A stretch of DNA of 64,000 bases from Intestinibacter sp964449895 (GCA_964449895.1 CAYVBY010000002.1:62001-126000); one strand, 5' to 3'. Positions 53,638 through 63,167 are shown, counted from the stretch's first letter. A program made the numbers and translations. Notes: generated by a model not told the origin, from the sequence alone.

Positions 53638-54715
53638 ATTTACACCCCTTTATTATGTCCAAGATAATTTCTTCATCTACATCATCAAATAATTCTACTT
53701 TTCCATGACCTGTTGGCAGTATCATATTTATTTTTGAGAAACTATTTTTCTTGTCACTTTTCATTATGTTTAAAACTTCATTTTCATTAGCACCTTCAAA
53801 TTCCATAGGTAAATTAAATTTCTCACATAATTGTAAAAATTTATTGTAGTATTTTTCATCTACTAAATTTTTCTTTAATGAAAGTTTAAATGCCATATTC
53901 ATACCTATACTTACTGCATCTCCATGTCCTATTTTGCAAAGTTTTTCAACACCATGTCCAAATGTATGACCAAAATTAAGTATTTTTCTAAGACCGCCTT
54001 CTTTTTCATCAACTTCTACAACATGAGCTTTTATCTCTGCACATTTTTTTACTATATATCTAAGAGAAGAATCTCTTTTATCTAATATATCATCTGAATT
54101 TTCTAGTAAATAATCTATAAATTCATAATCGTATATAAATCCATATTTGACAACTTCACTCATCCCATTTCTAAATTGATCATCTGGAAGTGTTCTAAGA
54201 GCCGAAATATTTATAAAAGTAAATTTTGGCTGATAAAATGCACCTACTACATTTTTGTAATCACCTAAATTAATGCCTGTTTTTCCACCTATTGATGAAT
54301 CTACTTGTGCCAATAAGGTAGTAGGAACTTGTATAAAATCTATTCCCCTCATATATGAAGCTGCAACATATCCTGATAAATCTCCTATTACGCCACCACC
54401 AACTGCTATAATTAGTGATTTTCTAGTAAGACCTGCATCTAGAGCATATTTTAATATTTTTTCAAAATTTTCAATACATTTTGAATCTTCTCCTGCTGGT
54501 ACTATATATTCACTCACAAATTTAGAATCTAAATTATCTATGAATTTATGAACTTGTGATTTATAAACATTTTCATCAGAAATTACTAGTATATTATCAT
54601 ATATTTCGTTTATGTTTTTGTCTACAGTCCCTTTTATTTCATTTAATGCTTTATTAAACGATCTATAATTTTCATCTATAAAAATATTACAAACTTTATT
54701 TTCTATTTTTTCCAT
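53630..54715 (-). CDS. aroB: 3-dehydroquinate synthase
   Basis: Second step of the shikimate pathway: DAHP to 3-dehydroquinate, with NAD+ and a divalent metal. The 361 residues match. Seen: PAGEDSKCIENFEKI (about 78-92), AVGGGVIGDLSGYVAASYMRG (about 105-125), QVPTTLLAQVDSSIGGKTGIN, and the metal-site LNFGHTFGHGVE (about 245-256). The start overlaps the end of aroC by 13 bases, and AAAGAGG lies ahead of ATG. Confidence 0.97.
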   Translation of the reverse strand: MEKIENKVCNIFIDENYRSFNKALNEIKGTVDKNINEIYDNILVISDENVYKSQVHKFIDNLDSKFVSEYIVPAGEDSKCIENFEKILKYALDAGLTRKSLIIAVGGGVIGDLSGYVAASYMRGIDFIQVPTTLLAQVDSSIGGKTGINLGDYKNVVGAFYQPKFTFINISALRTLPDDQFRNGMSEVVKYGFIYDYEFIDYLLENSDDILDKRDSSLRYIVKKCAEIKAHVVEVDEKEGGLRKILNFGHTFGHGVEKLCKIGHGDAVSIGMNMAFKLSLKKNLVDEKYYNKFLQLCEKFNLPMEFEGANENEVLNIMKSDKKNSFSKINMILPTGHGKVELFDDVDEEIILDIIKGCKYA

Positions 54716-55872
54716 CCTCTTTCACCCAACCTTTGAACATAACAATCGTAATTTCTCTTAACATCTTCTAAAGAACTTCCACCTATAGTATCTAAGAAAA
54801 ATTGACATATAACAAAAGCAACTACATTTTCACATACAACACTACAAGCTGGAACTGCACATGTATCTGAACGCTCTACTGTAGCTTCGTATTTTTCTAG
54901 TGTATTTACATTTATTGAGTTGAGAGGTTTGTATAATGTTGGAATTGGCTTCATTGCACATCTTATTATAATCTCATCACCAGTTGTCATTCCGCCTTCT
55001 ATTCCACCTAATCTATTTGTAACTCTTTTTATGCCTTTTTCTTTTGTATATACTATCTCATCCATAACTTGTGAACCTGGAAGTCTTGCCACATCAAATC
55101 CTATTCCAAATTCAACACCCTTTATAGCTTGAGTTGCCATAAGATGCATAGCAAGTACTCCATCTATTTTTTTGTCAAATTGAGTAAAAGAACCAAGACC
55201 TGGAATTAGATTTTTAACTCTAATTTCCACAACTCCTCCTATTGTATCTTTTTCATCTTTTATTTTATCTATTTGTGCAATCATTTTAGCTTCCATTTCT
55301 TTGTTTGCACATCTAACCTCAGAATTATCAACATTATTTTTTATATAGTCAAAATCATATAAATTTTGATCTTTTACATCACCTATTTGGATTACATGTG
55401 ATGTAAAATCTATATCGAAATTTTTTAATACTTGTTTACAAATTGCTCCTACTGCAACTCTACTTGCAGTTTCTCTTGCTGAAGATCTTTCAAGTACATT
55501 TCTTGCATCAGTAAAATCGTATTTTAAACATCCTACTAAATCAGCATGTCCTGGTCTTACATTGTCGACTTTTCTAGTTTCAAAATCAACATCTTCCATA
55601 GGCGCCATAAATTCAGTCCAATTTTGATAATCTTTATTTTTTACTTCAATTGAAATTGGTCCACCTAATGTTTTTTTACCTCTTACGCCTCCAAGAATAT
55701 TAACTTTATCACTTTCAATTTTCATTCTTCCACCACGTCCGTAACCACATTGACGTTTTTTAAGTTCATTGTTAATTTCCTCAAAGTTAAGTTCAACATT
55801 AGATGGTATCCCATCTAATATTGATATTAAACTTTGACCATGAGATTCTCCACTTGTTAAATACCTTAACAT
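54703..55872 (-). CDS. aroC: Chorismate synthase
   Basis: Last common step: EPSP to chorismate, needing reduced FMN. The 389 residues match. Seen: TSGESHGQSLISILDGIPSN (about 6-25), RQCGYGRGGRMKIESDKV (about 40-57), the RPGHADLVGCLKYDF region, ARNVLERSSARETASRVAVGAI, and ERSDTCAVPACSVVCENV near the C-terminus. It is 23 bases downstream of the flavin reductase gene, whose product could supply the reduced flavin; this is an inference from context. Confidence 0.97.
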   Translation of the reverse strand: MLRYLTSGESHGQSLISILDGIPSNVELNFEEINNELKKRQCGYGRGGRMKIESDKVNILGGVRGKKTLGGPISIEVKNKDYQNWTEFMAPMEDVDFETRKVDNVRPGHADLVGCLKYDFTDARNVLERSSARETASRVAVGAICKQVLKNFDIDFTSHVIQIGDVKDQNLYDFDYIKNNVDNSEVRCANKEMEAKMIAQIDKIKDEKDTIGGVVEIRVKNLIPGLGSFTQFDKKIDGVLAMHLMATQAIKGVEFGIGFDVARLPGSQVMDEIVYTKEKGIKRVTNRLGGIEGGMTTGDEIIIRCAMKPIPTLYKPLNSINVNTLEKYEATVERSDTCAVPACSVVCENVVAFVICQFFLDTIGGSSLEDVKRNYDCYVQRLGERGWKK

Positions 55873-55895
55873 ACATATCGCCCCTTGCTTTATTA

Positions 55896-56498
55896 TTAAT
55901 TATTATTTTGTTTTATTTTTTGTATATATTCATCAATTGCTTTGTTGAACATAGCTTTAAATTCCTCATTTTCATTGAAAGAAACTTCATCTGAATTATC
56001 TAAATATAAATTATAATCTAGCTGTGTATTTATAGATTTATAAAAGATATCCATTACAAGCTGCCCACCTAAAAATTGATTTTCAAATCTAGGTTGTCCT
56101 CCAATTGCAATATACATACCTAATCTATTTTTATCTCTATCTATAGATGATTTTTTTAATATATATTTGCTAGAAAAAAATGATTGTGTTCTATCTACTA
56201 AAGTCTTAACTTTTGTAGATACACTTGAAAAGTACATTGGACTTATTGTTATAGTTCCTGCACTTTGATTGAACTCTTCATATATAGGTGTCATATCATC
56301 TTTAATTCTGCAATATCCTGTTTTTTCACATGCACCACAAGCAGTACAATAGTCTATATTCATTTTATATATATCTAAAACTCTATAATTAATATCATTT
56401 TCTTCAAATTTTTGTACAATATTTTTTACAACAGAAGCACAGTTTTTGTTTTTTCTAGGACTTCCATTAATTATTAATATCTTATTATTTTTACTCAT
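55896..56498 (-). CDS. NADPH-dependent FMN reductase / iron-sulfur flavoprotein-like
   Basis: Flavodoxin-fold protein of 200 residues. Seen: IINGSPRKNKNCASVVKNI (about 9-27, phosphate loop), a compact CTACGACEKTGYC stretch (about 51-63) as in iron-sulfur flavoproteins, and SPMYFSSVSTKVKTLVDR (about 96-113). The Cys cluster, CxxCGxCxxxxxC, resembles that of archaeal and clostridial ISF proteins and may hold a 4Fe-4S centre. It precedes aroC by 23 bases; supplying reduced FMN to chorismate synthase is plausible but unproven. CAGGAGAG precedes ATG. Confidence 0.82.
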   Translation of the reverse strand: MSKNNKILIINGSPRKNKNCASVVKNIVQKFEENDINYRVLDIYKMNIDYCTACGACEKTGYCRIKDDMTPIYEEFNQSAGTITISPMYFSSVSTKVKTLVDRTQSFFSSKYILKKSSIDRDKNRLGMYIAIGGQPRFENQFLGGQLVMDIFYKSINTQLDYNLYLDNSDEVSFNENEEFKAMFNKAIDEYIQKIKQNNN

Positions 56499-56531
56499 CT
56501 ATTCTCTCCTGTATTCCCATTTTTGTACTAT

Positions 56532-58298
56532 TTATTTGTGACTTAAACATACAAACAGTATGTCATCATCAAAATTATTTTTTTTAGAAAAACATTCCAA
56601 TTCTTTTTTTAATTCTTTAATAAGTTTATCTTTGTTTAAATTATAATTTTTAACTAAGAAATCTGTAAATCTATCTAAACCAAATTCTTCTTTTTCTTTA
56701 TTTTTTAATTCTATTATTCCATCTGTATACATACAAATCATAGTTTTGTCATCTAAAGATATACTTGCATGTTCATAAGTTACATCTTCTAATACTCCAA
56801 GAGGTATATTTTTTCTACAGATATCCATTGTAGTATGTAATAAATTACCTGAATTATCTATTATTATAGGACAATAATGACCTGCATTAGAAATTTCAAG
56901 TATGTTATTTTGAGTATCTATCACCCCAATAATACATGTAGCAAACACACCCATTTTATCAAATTCATCATATAAAATTTCATTTAATTTACTCATAATA
57001 TCTGATGGAGTTTTATATTGATGACATAAAGCTTTCAAACTTCCCTTAATCAAAGCTACCATATAGTTTGAAACTATCCCATGTCCCATAACATCAGCAA
57101 TTATATATACAACCTTGTCATCTGTTATAGGCTCTGCATGGTAAAAATCTCCCCCTACAACTGTAGCTGGTTTGTGATAAAAATATAAATCTTTAGAATT
57201 ATTTAAATCCATTGCACTTTCATCCATTATAAGTTTTTGTTGCTTGTTTAGTATATTTAACTCATTGGCAATTAATCTATGTTTTATTTCATCTTTATTG
57301 TATTTATATAATTGCATTCCAAGTATAGCTTGTTTAGAAAGTAATTCTAGTATATTAAAATCATCTTCTGTATATCCATTGCTATTTAAACATAATATAC
57401 AACCTACTAATTTGTCATCTTCTTTTAATTTATAATAACTGTAATTTTTTATCTCTAGTGTTTCAGAAAGAAATAACTTAATGTCATTTTCATATCTTCC
57501 ATCTCTGTCGTCTTTACTTATATCTTCTAAAATCTTTTGAAAATCAATTTTCTTTTTAGTTTTTAAAGTAGTAAAAATTTTGTAATCGTAATTCAAATTA
57601 TCTATAATTATAAAGGCTTCTTGACTTTTAGTTAAATTTTTAGCTTGATCGCTTAAGTCATTCATAAATTCATATACATCTTTATTTAAATAAAATTTTG
57701 TTGTAATATCATTTACTTTTGTTATAGATTCTCTAAATTTATTTATCAAATCTTTAATATGTTTGTTTTCTAAAGTTACTTCAATAGATAAAGATATTAA
57801 AGAAACAACAGAAGATAAAAAAGTAATATCTGTATCATCTAAATAATCTTCTTCAGTTAAAAAACAAGTCATAAATCCTATGACTATATCGTTTATAAGT
57901 AAAGGAAATACTATTCTCCCTTTATAGCCTTCTATTTGTGCTAATTCTCTTTCATCAACAGCCTTTTTATTATCAAAAATATCTTCTACATAGATTATTT
58001 TTTTCTCCCTAACTGCTTCATGTATATATTCTGGATATGCTTGATTAAAATCTAATTTTATTCCTATAGGCGAACTTTCAGGAAGTAAATTCGGTATTTG
58101 CTCTAAAGTAGCAGAACAAACTAAATAAGCATATTCGTAATCATTATTGTAAAATAAATTAATACAGGCCTTTGATGGTTGAATTACCTCTAGCATTTTT
58201 TCTACTATTTTATCTTTTATTTCAAAAAAATTTGTTGATTGAGTAACCATTGTTGATATATCTACTATATTTTTGATTATATTTTTATTTTTTAACAT
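56532..58298 (-). CDS. GAF-domain PP2C-type serine phosphatase (SpoIIE/RsbU class)
   Basis: A 588-residue cytoplasmic regulator. Two GAF-like regions are suggested by the sequence at about 15-180 and 195-345, followed by a helical linker (EIKHRLIANELNILNKQQKLI) and a PP2C SpoIIE-type phosphatase domain (about 365-588) with KPATVVGGDFYHAE (metal Asp), DVMGHGIVSNYM, and MYTDGIIELKN near the end. Such proteins dephosphorylate anti-anti-sigma factors; no anti-sigma or STAS gene is beside it. The start ATG 58298 is behind AGGAGGTG; a TTG codon directly ahead is in frame. It lies upstream of the flavin reductase and aro genes. Confidence 0.85.
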   Translation of the reverse strand: MLKNKNIIKNIVDISTMVTQSTNFFEIKDKIVEKMLEVIQPSKACINLFYNNDYEYAYLVCSATLEQIPNLLPESSPIGIKLDFNQAYPEYIHEAVREKKIIYVEDIFDNKKAVDERELAQIEGYKGRIVFPLLINDIVIGFMTCFLTEEDYLDDTDITFLSSVVSLISLSIEVTLENKHIKDLINKFRESITKVNDITTKFYLNKDVYEFMNDLSDQAKNLTKSQEAFIIIDNLNYDYKIFTTLKTKKKIDFQKILEDISKDDRDGRYENDIKLFLSETLEIKNYSYYKLKEDDKLVGCILCLNSNGYTEDDFNILELLSKQAILGMQLYKYNKDEIKHRLIANELNILNKQQKLIMDESAMDLNNSKDLYFYHKPATVVGGDFYHAEPITDDKVVYIIADVMGHGIVSNYMVALIKGSLKALCHQYKTPSDIMSKLNEILYDEFDKMGVFATCIIGVIDTQNNILEISNAGHYCPIIIDNSGNLLHTTMDICRKNIPLGVLEDVTYEHASISLDDKTMICMYTDGIIELKNKEKEEFGLDRFTDFLVKNYNLNKDKLIKELKKELECFSKKNNFDDDILFVCLSHK

Positions 58299-58404
58299 CA
58301 AGCACCTCCTGTATTTTTTATGTCATAAAAAAGCTTTTAATGTAGGTAATTTTATCACAATAATCAAGTAAAGTCACTAAATCAACTTAATATTTAATTA
58401 TAAG

Positions 58405-58881
58405 TTAATTTTTGTAATTAATGTATATATCTTGTATTGTATATGTAAATACTATAAAAAGACTTATTTTGATTGCCCATGTAAACCCAAAAGTTAAGCC
58501 TAAAAATAATATACAAATCAAAATAGGAATATTTCTCTTGCTATTTTCTGTTAAAACATTTTTACTACTTGTTTTGATATTATTTTTTATATTTATAACC
58601 TTTTTTTCTAGTTTAGTTTTGAAACTATTTTTGTAAATTATGTAAAAAAATTCAACAAAAAACATAACTATTCCAAAATATATGTTAACTTTTAAAGATA
58701 AAATAAGTATTAAAAAAACTATAAAACATTTTAAAATTTTAAATGATATTGAATCAACCTTACAAGATATATATTGTACTTTCTTAAATCCATCTTTTAT
58801 TTCATATTCATCCTTTGGCAAATCTTTTATTTTATTTTTTACTATCTCTGTATAAAATAATTTTAAAATTCCATTTATCAT
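58405..58881 (-). CDS. Hypothetical membrane protein, 158 residues
   Basis: Not recognised. It has two hydrophobic regions (about 48-84 and 120-148, each long enough for one or two membrane helices), separated by a Lys/Asn-rich polar segment of about 35 residues, and a charged N-terminus (KDLPKDEYEIKDG). ATG 58881 is chosen because AGAGGTG precedes it; a GTG nine bases upstream overlaps that site. It is divergent from the unknown gene at 59064. Clostridial genomes contain many such Lys-rich small membrane proteins. Confidence 0.6.
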   Translation of the reverse strand: MINGILKLFYTEIVKNKIKDLPKDEYEIKDGFKKVQYISCKVDSISFKILKCFIVFLILILSLKVNIYFGIVMFFVEFFYIIYKNSFKTKLEKKVINIKNNIKTSSKNVLTENSKRNIPILICILFLGLTFGFTWAIKISLFIVFTYTIQDIYINYKN

Positions 58882-59063
58882 ATAAATCACACCTCTTTTA
58901 AATTCTATATATTTATAATTTCGCCTAAAATTTTAGATTTATACAGATTATGTATAAATTTATTCACATTAGTGTATATTAATATTTTTTTTGTTAAAAA
59001 TAACAATAAAACCTTTATTTTAAAGATTAATAGATTTAAATATTAATATACAGGAGGTAATAT

Positions 59064-59534
59064 ATGCTAATAGAAGACTTTGATTTATGTACACGTAATA
59101 AGATTTATAACTCTACCCAAAAGATCATTAGAAAATATCAAAAGGGAATTAATTCTGGCAAACTAACTGCTGAAAAATTTGCAGATAATATTTTTGCAGA
59201 TCACATACTATCAGATATTTTAGAGGAAGATATCTTAAAACAGCCAGATTTTCAAAACTCTTATGTAAACTACATAGATACATTAATAAAAAAACAAAAT
59301 GAAAATTTCAATGATTACTTAAATTCAAAACACAATAAAAATACTAGTAAATCTATTGCCTCTATAAAAATCCAACTTAAAAACATCTTAAAAAATAACG
59401 ATTATTCTTTGAATATACCTATAGAATATCTAAATATCAAAGATATCGAAGCAATTATCCAATATATAAATACAAATAAAATAGATTTAGGAAATGAAAA
59501 AATATATAAATATGTAACTAAAAAAACAAGTTAA
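59064..59534 (+). CDS. Hypothetical protein, 156 residues
   Basis: Not recognised. It is a soluble, highly helical, Lys/Asn/Ile-rich protein without a signal or membrane segment (patterns such as IIRKYQKGINSGKLTAEKFA). A CAGGAGG ribosome site five bases before ATG and a terminator at 59536-59573 make it a real gene. It faces away from the membrane protein at 58405-58881. Confidence 0.65.
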   Translation: MLIEDFDLCTRNKIYNSTQKIIRKYQKGINSGKLTAEKFADNIFADHILSDILEEDILKQPDFQNSYVNYIDTLIKKQNENFNDYLNSKHNKNTSKSIASIKIQLKNILKNNDYSLNIPIEYLNIKDIEAIIQYINTNKIDLGNEKIYKYVTKKTS

Positions 59535-59535
59535 T

Positions 59536-59573
59536 AAAAAATAAGAGTTGATATAAATCAACTCTTATTTTTT
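59536..59573. terminator. Bidirectional terminator after the 59064 gene
   Basis: Perfect 17-base arms (59536-59552 and 59557-59573, core AAGAGTTGAT/ATCAACTCTT) with a 4-base loop and T runs on both sides. It serves the plus-strand gene ending at 59534 and the minus-strand gene ending at 59602. Confidence 0.85.
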
Positions 59574-59601
59574 ATTGATACCTAAAATATCCAATAAAAT
59601 T

Positions 59602-59769
59602 CTATCCTAAAGCCTTTTCTAGCTTTGATAAATGTTTTATTGGATAAAACTTAAGAAGTTCTTTAAATTGTTCTACTGTAAGTCCTTGAGTTGTTGTATA
59701 AATGCGAATTTTTTCATCTAAATCTGCATTTATAAAATCATTTTTTATTTTTTCAAAATCAACTGTCAT
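59602..59769 (-). CDS. Small hypothetical protein, 55 residues
   Basis: Not recognised. A soluble helical protein (MTVDFEKIKNDFINADL, then QGLTVEQFKELLKFYP) with a mixed charged and hydrophobic pattern. AGAGGTG lies ahead of ATG 59769, which is preferred to an upstream in-frame start at 59841 that has no ribosome site. It is downstream of a spore-protein gene on the same strand; whether it is also a spore gene is unknown. Confidence 0.65.
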   Translation of the reverse strand: MTVDFEKIKNDFINADLDEKIRIYTTTQGLTVEQFKELLKFYPIKHLSKLEKALG

Positions 59770-59858
59770 AACAACACCTCTATAATTATAATGTTTTAAA
59801 TATGTAAATTTATTTTGCCCAAAGTATAAATATAAATACATTTATCCGTAAATTTATT

Positions 59859-59892
59859 AAAGTGGTAAATTCAAGATTGAACTTACCACTTT
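59859..59892 (-). terminator. Stem-loop terminator after the SASP gene
   Basis: AAAGTGGTAA (59859-59868) and TTACCACTTT (59883-59892) pair perfectly, with a modest AT tract afterwards. It is 15 bases past the SASP stop. Confidence 0.6.
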
Positions 59893-59906
59893 GTATTCAA
59901 AAATTT

Positions 59907-60128
59907 TTATTTATTTTTTCCTGACATTTGTTGTTCTGCCATTTCTACTAATTTTTTAGTCATGTATCCACCTACATAACCATTTTGTCTAGCAGTTAAA
60001 TTTCCTTTATCCATTTGTTGATAATCTGCCATACCTAATTCATTAGCTATTTCTAATTTCATTTGATTTAAAGCTTGTTTAGCTTCAGGTACTACTGTTC
60101 TGTTGTTGTTATTATTATTGTTTGTCAT
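59907..60128 (-). CDS. Alpha/beta-type small acid-soluble spore protein
   Basis: DNA-binding protein that coats and protects spore DNA and is degraded at germination by Gpr. The 73 residues begin with a run of Asn (MTNNNNNNNRT), then the two conserved SASP segments: the protease region LEIANELGM (about 31-39) and GNLTARQNGYVGGYMTKKLV (about 48-67). ATG 60128 follows AGAGGTATT; the in-frame start at 60146 would have no ribosome site. The gene identifies the organism as a spore former. It should be made only in the forespore under sigma-G, but I did not identify its promoter. Confidence 0.93.
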   Translation of the reverse strand: MTNNNNNNNRTVVPEAKQALNQMKLEIANELGMADYQQMDKGNLTARQNGYVGGYMTKKLVEMAEQQMSGKNK

Positions 60129-60228
60129 TTTAATACCTCTTTCCAATGAATTTTGTTTGTGATTATATTATATGGATTATTATTTTTATAATACAGTAAA
60201 TTTATGGAAAATTATTTAATCTGTCAAA

Positions 60229-61458
60229 TTAACAATTTATACCCGCTAAATATGCTGTTGAAAATGCTATTTGAAGATTAAATCCTCCAGTATAAGCATC
60301 CACATCTATAACTTCTCCAGCAAAAAACAATCCTTCTACCAATTTAGACTCCATAGTACTAGAATTTATTTCACTTACCTTAACTCCTCCAGAAGTTATT
60401 ATTGCTTCTTCAATAGGTCTATAATTTTTTACATTAAAAGTCATATTTTTTATCAAATGAACTAAATTTTTTCTGTCTTCTTTAGATATTTGGTTTACTT
60501 TTATGTAAGGATCTATTTTGCTAAGCTTTATTATAACTGGTATTAATTTTTTAGGCAGTAAATCATTTAAAGAGTTTTCAAAATTTTTATTAGAGTACTT
60601 TTGAAAATCCTTTTGAATTCTTTTATCTAATTTATCCTCGTCTAAAGCTGGCTTTAAGTCTAAAACTATTTTGTAATTATCTTTAGACATATCTCCCATC
60701 CTACAACTTGCAGATTTTATAATAGGACCATCTAAACCGTATTTAGTAAATTCCATCTCTCCAAAATCATCATATATTTTTTTATTTTTGCCGTTGTAAA
60801 TATTTATACTAACATTTCTAAGAGCTAATTTTTCTAAGTCACTTACATAATCTTCTATAACTTCAATTCCTATAAGAGAAGGCTTTGGTTTTATTATAGT
60901 GTGCCCTAAATCTCTCGCAAATTTATATCCATCTCCGCTAGATCCAGTTTTAGGATAACTAACCCCACCTGTTGCTATAATAACACTATCGCATTCAATC
61001 TCTTTTTTATTTGAAAGTACAACCTTTGATATTTTGTTGTCCTTTGCTATTATTTTTTCAACTTTTGAATTTAATAAAACTTCTATATTTTTATTATTTC
61101 TCATTTGCTTTTCTAAGGCTTTAACTACATCTGATGCCTTATCACTTACAGGAAAAACTCTTTTTCCTCTTTCTGTTTTAGTTTCAACACCTAAAGAATT
61201 AAACATATCTATAACTTGGTCATTTGTAAAAGTATAAAAAGCGCTATATAAAAATTTTCCATTAGTAGGTACATTTTCTATAAGTTCTTCTATTTCACAA
61301 TCATTAGTTATATTACATCTACCTTTTCCTGTTATTAGTAATTTCTGTCCACATCTTTTTTGTTTTTCTAAAACTACAACCTTATATCCTCTGTCACAAG
61401 CCACTTTTGCAGCCATCATTCCACTAGCTCCAGCTCCTATAATTACTACTGTTTTCAA
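60229..61458 (-). CDS. HI0933-family FAD-dependent flavoprotein
   Basis: NAD(P)/FAD-dependent oxidoreductase of unknown exact reaction. The 409 residues begin with the Rossmann motif VVIIGAGASGMMAAKVACDRG (about 4-24) and the family signature LLITGKGRCNITND (about 40-53), and end with ITSGGVKVSEIN and FAGEVIDVDAYTGGFNLQIAFSTAYLAG. It starts with TTG behind GAGAGGA; the ATG between them is out of frame and quickly terminated. YhiN/YtfP-like proteins of this family are widespread and poorly characterised. Confidence 0.88.
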   Translation of the reverse strand: MKTVVIIGAGASGMMAAKVACDRGYKVVVLEKQKRCGQKLLITGKGRCNITNDCEIEELIENVPTNGKFLYSAFYTFTNDQVIDMFNSLGVETKTERGKRVFPVSDKASDVVKALEKQMRNNKNIEVLLNSKVEKIIAKDNKISKVVLSNKKEIECDSVIIATGGVSYPKTGSSGDGYKFARDLGHTIIKPKPSLIGIEVIEDYVSDLEKLALRNVSINIYNGKNKKIYDDFGEMEFTKYGLDGPIIKSASCRMGDMSKDNYKIVLDLKPALDEDKLDKRIQKDFQKYSNKNFENSLNDLLPKKLIPVIIKLSKIDPYIKVNQISKEDRKNLVHLIKNMTFNVKNYRPIEEAIITSGGVKVSEINSSTMESKLVEGLFFAGEVIDVDAYTGGFNLQIAFSTAYLAGINC

Positions 61459-61482
61459 AAAATCATCCTCTCAATACACTAT

Positions 61483-62388
61483 TTAATCTAATCCAAAAAC
61501 TTTAAATAACGCAGGAACTCCTGCCATCCCCCAAAATACAACAAGAAAATATCTTATGTATGCAATCATAATTAAAATACTTTCTCCCGAATTTTGAAAT
61601 AACATTCCTTCTAAGTATTTAAATACTACATACACCAACGCTAAAGTAATTATTCCAAGTATAAATCTAAAAACTTTTGCACTTAATTTTATTTTAGATT
61701 TTTTATTTGTGAAAATACTTACTTGTTTATTACTTTCCTTAGTAGTAAAATTTATAAATTTATCTTCTACAATATACCCTAAAATAAATCCAGTATACAT
61801 TCCAAAATATTTAATTAAATCTTTTTCTTGAATAAAATAAACTGCCACTCCAAATACAATTAAAATAATAAATAATATGTAATAACTCTTAGTTTCGTCT
61901 ATGTAATCAAATATTTTAACAAAAGCTAAACTAACTATAGTTCCAATAATAAGTCCACCTAATACATCACTAGGCCAGTGAACTCCCAAATACAATCTAG
62001 ATACTCCTGCTCCAAGTATCATGATTATTCCAAGTATTATTATCCATTTATTTTTAAAATATTCCATAATACTTACCCACACTGTAGTAGCTGTCTGAGT
62101 ATGACCACTTGGAAAAGAATAACCTGTAGCAGTCTCTATCCTCATAGATTCCAAACCTTCACTTCCTATCGGTCTTTTAACCTTTAGAGTATCTTTTATT
62201 ATTGAGTTTATAGTTATACTGCTTATAAGAGCAAATAAAAGCCTTTGACCACATTTTTTGTCTATACACCAATATAAAACTGTAGCAATTAATATAACTG
62301 ACATAGTCTCTGTGCATATTGTAAAAGTAGTAAATAACATGGTTAATATATCACTTCTTATACTTTGAAAAAATAAAAGTATTTCCAT
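61483..62388 (-). CDS. PAP2-family membrane phosphatase
   Basis: Integral membrane phosphatase of 301 residues with about seven helices. The three PAP2 motifs are present: KVKRPIGSE (about 69-77), YSFPSGHTQT (about 90-99) and SRLYLGVHWPSDVLGG (about 129-144). The family dephosphorylates lipid or prenyl diphosphates, including undecaprenyl pyrophosphate. There is a C-terminal extension with extra helices after about residue 190. It precedes the flavoprotein gene by 24 bases, probably in one transcript. Confidence 0.86.
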   Translation of the reverse strand: MEILLFFQSIRSDILTMLFTTFTICTETMSVILIATVLYWCIDKKCGQRLLFALISSITINSIIKDTLKVKRPIGSEGLESMRIETATGYSFPSGHTQTATTVWVSIMEYFKNKWIIILGIIMILGAGVSRLYLGVHWPSDVLGGLIIGTIVSLAFVKIFDYIDETKSYYILFIILIVFGVAVYFIQEKDLIKYFGMYTGFILGYIVEDKFINFTTKESNKQVSIFTNKKSKIKLSAKVFRFILGIITLALVYVVFKYLEGMLFQNSGESILIMIAYIRYFLVVFWGMAGVPALFKVFGLD

Positions 62389-62513
62389 ATTTATACACCT
62401 TTCTATTTTATCATTTTATATTTTTAATCTGTCTATTTTTAAATATATCTATTAAAGTTTATTTTTACCAATTTAACATGTAAATATTCCTTATATATGC
62501 TTTATACGGAAAA

Positions 62514-62548
62514 AGACTGCTCAAATGAAATATCATCTTCTGCAGTCT
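62514..62548 (-). terminator. Terminator of hpt
   Basis: AGACTGC (62514-62520) and GCAGTCT (62542-62548) pair perfectly and are followed by TTTTT on the minus strand, about 35 bases past the hpt stop. Confidence 0.75.
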
Positions 62549-62583
62549 AATCTCTACTTAATTTATTATTCGGTTAAAATATT

Positions 62584-63108
62584 TTAAACATCTTCAACCA
62601 CACCAATATATGGTAAGTTTCTGTATTTTTCAGCGTAATCTATTCCGTATCCAACTATAAATTTATCTTCTATAACAAATCCTACATAGTCAACATGAAT
62701 GTTTGCTTTTCTTCTATCTGGTTTATCTAAAAGAGTACATATTCTTAAAGATTTTGGTTCTCTTACATTTAATTCTCTAGTTAAATTACTTAAAGTTAGT
62801 CCTGAATCGATTATATCTTCAACTATTAAAACATTTTTTCCTTTTATATCTACATCTAAATCTTTAAGTATTTTTACTGTTCCTGAAGATTCTGTAGAGT
62901 TTCCATAACTTGAAACACTCATAAAATCTATATTTACATCTAAATTTATTTCTCTTATTAAATCAGCAACAAATACACTTGCACCTTTAAGTATACCTAC
63001 CACTAATAAATCTTGTCCTTCGTAATCTTTTTCTATTTGTTTTCCTAATTCAGCTACTTTTGCCTTAATTTCTTCTTCAGACAACATTACTCCTGTAATC
63101 TTAAACAT
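62584..63108 (-). CDS. hpt: Hypoxanthine phosphoribosyltransferase
   Basis: Purine salvage enzyme: hypoxanthine or guanine and PRPP give IMP or GMP. The 174 residues match. The PRPP loop VLIVEDIIDSGLTLSNL (about 97-113), the SVSSYGNSTESSG stretch (about 65-77) and the C-terminal YVGFVIEDKFIVGYGIDYAEKYRNLPYIG are typical. AGGAGG precedes ATG. Its own promoter lies at 63139-63167. Confidence 0.96.
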   Translation of the reverse strand: MFKITGVMLSEEEIKAKVAELGKQIEKDYEGQDLLVVGILKGASVFVADLIREINLDVNIDFMSVSSYGNSTESSGTVKILKDLDVDIKGKNVLIVEDIIDSGLTLSNLTRELNVREPKSLRICTLLDKPDRRKANIHVDYVGFVIEDKFIVGYGIDYAEKYRNLPYIGVVEDV

Positions 63109-63138
63109 CTTTATCCTCCTGAATACGCATTTGGTTAT

Positions 63139-63167
63139 ATTATATATTTTATTTAAAATTGTATCAA
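63139..63167 (-). promoter_or_regulatory. Promoter of hpt
   Basis: Minus-strand TTGATA (63167-63162), 17-base spacer, perfect TATAAT (63144-63139), about 30 bases before the start codon. Confidence 0.75.
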
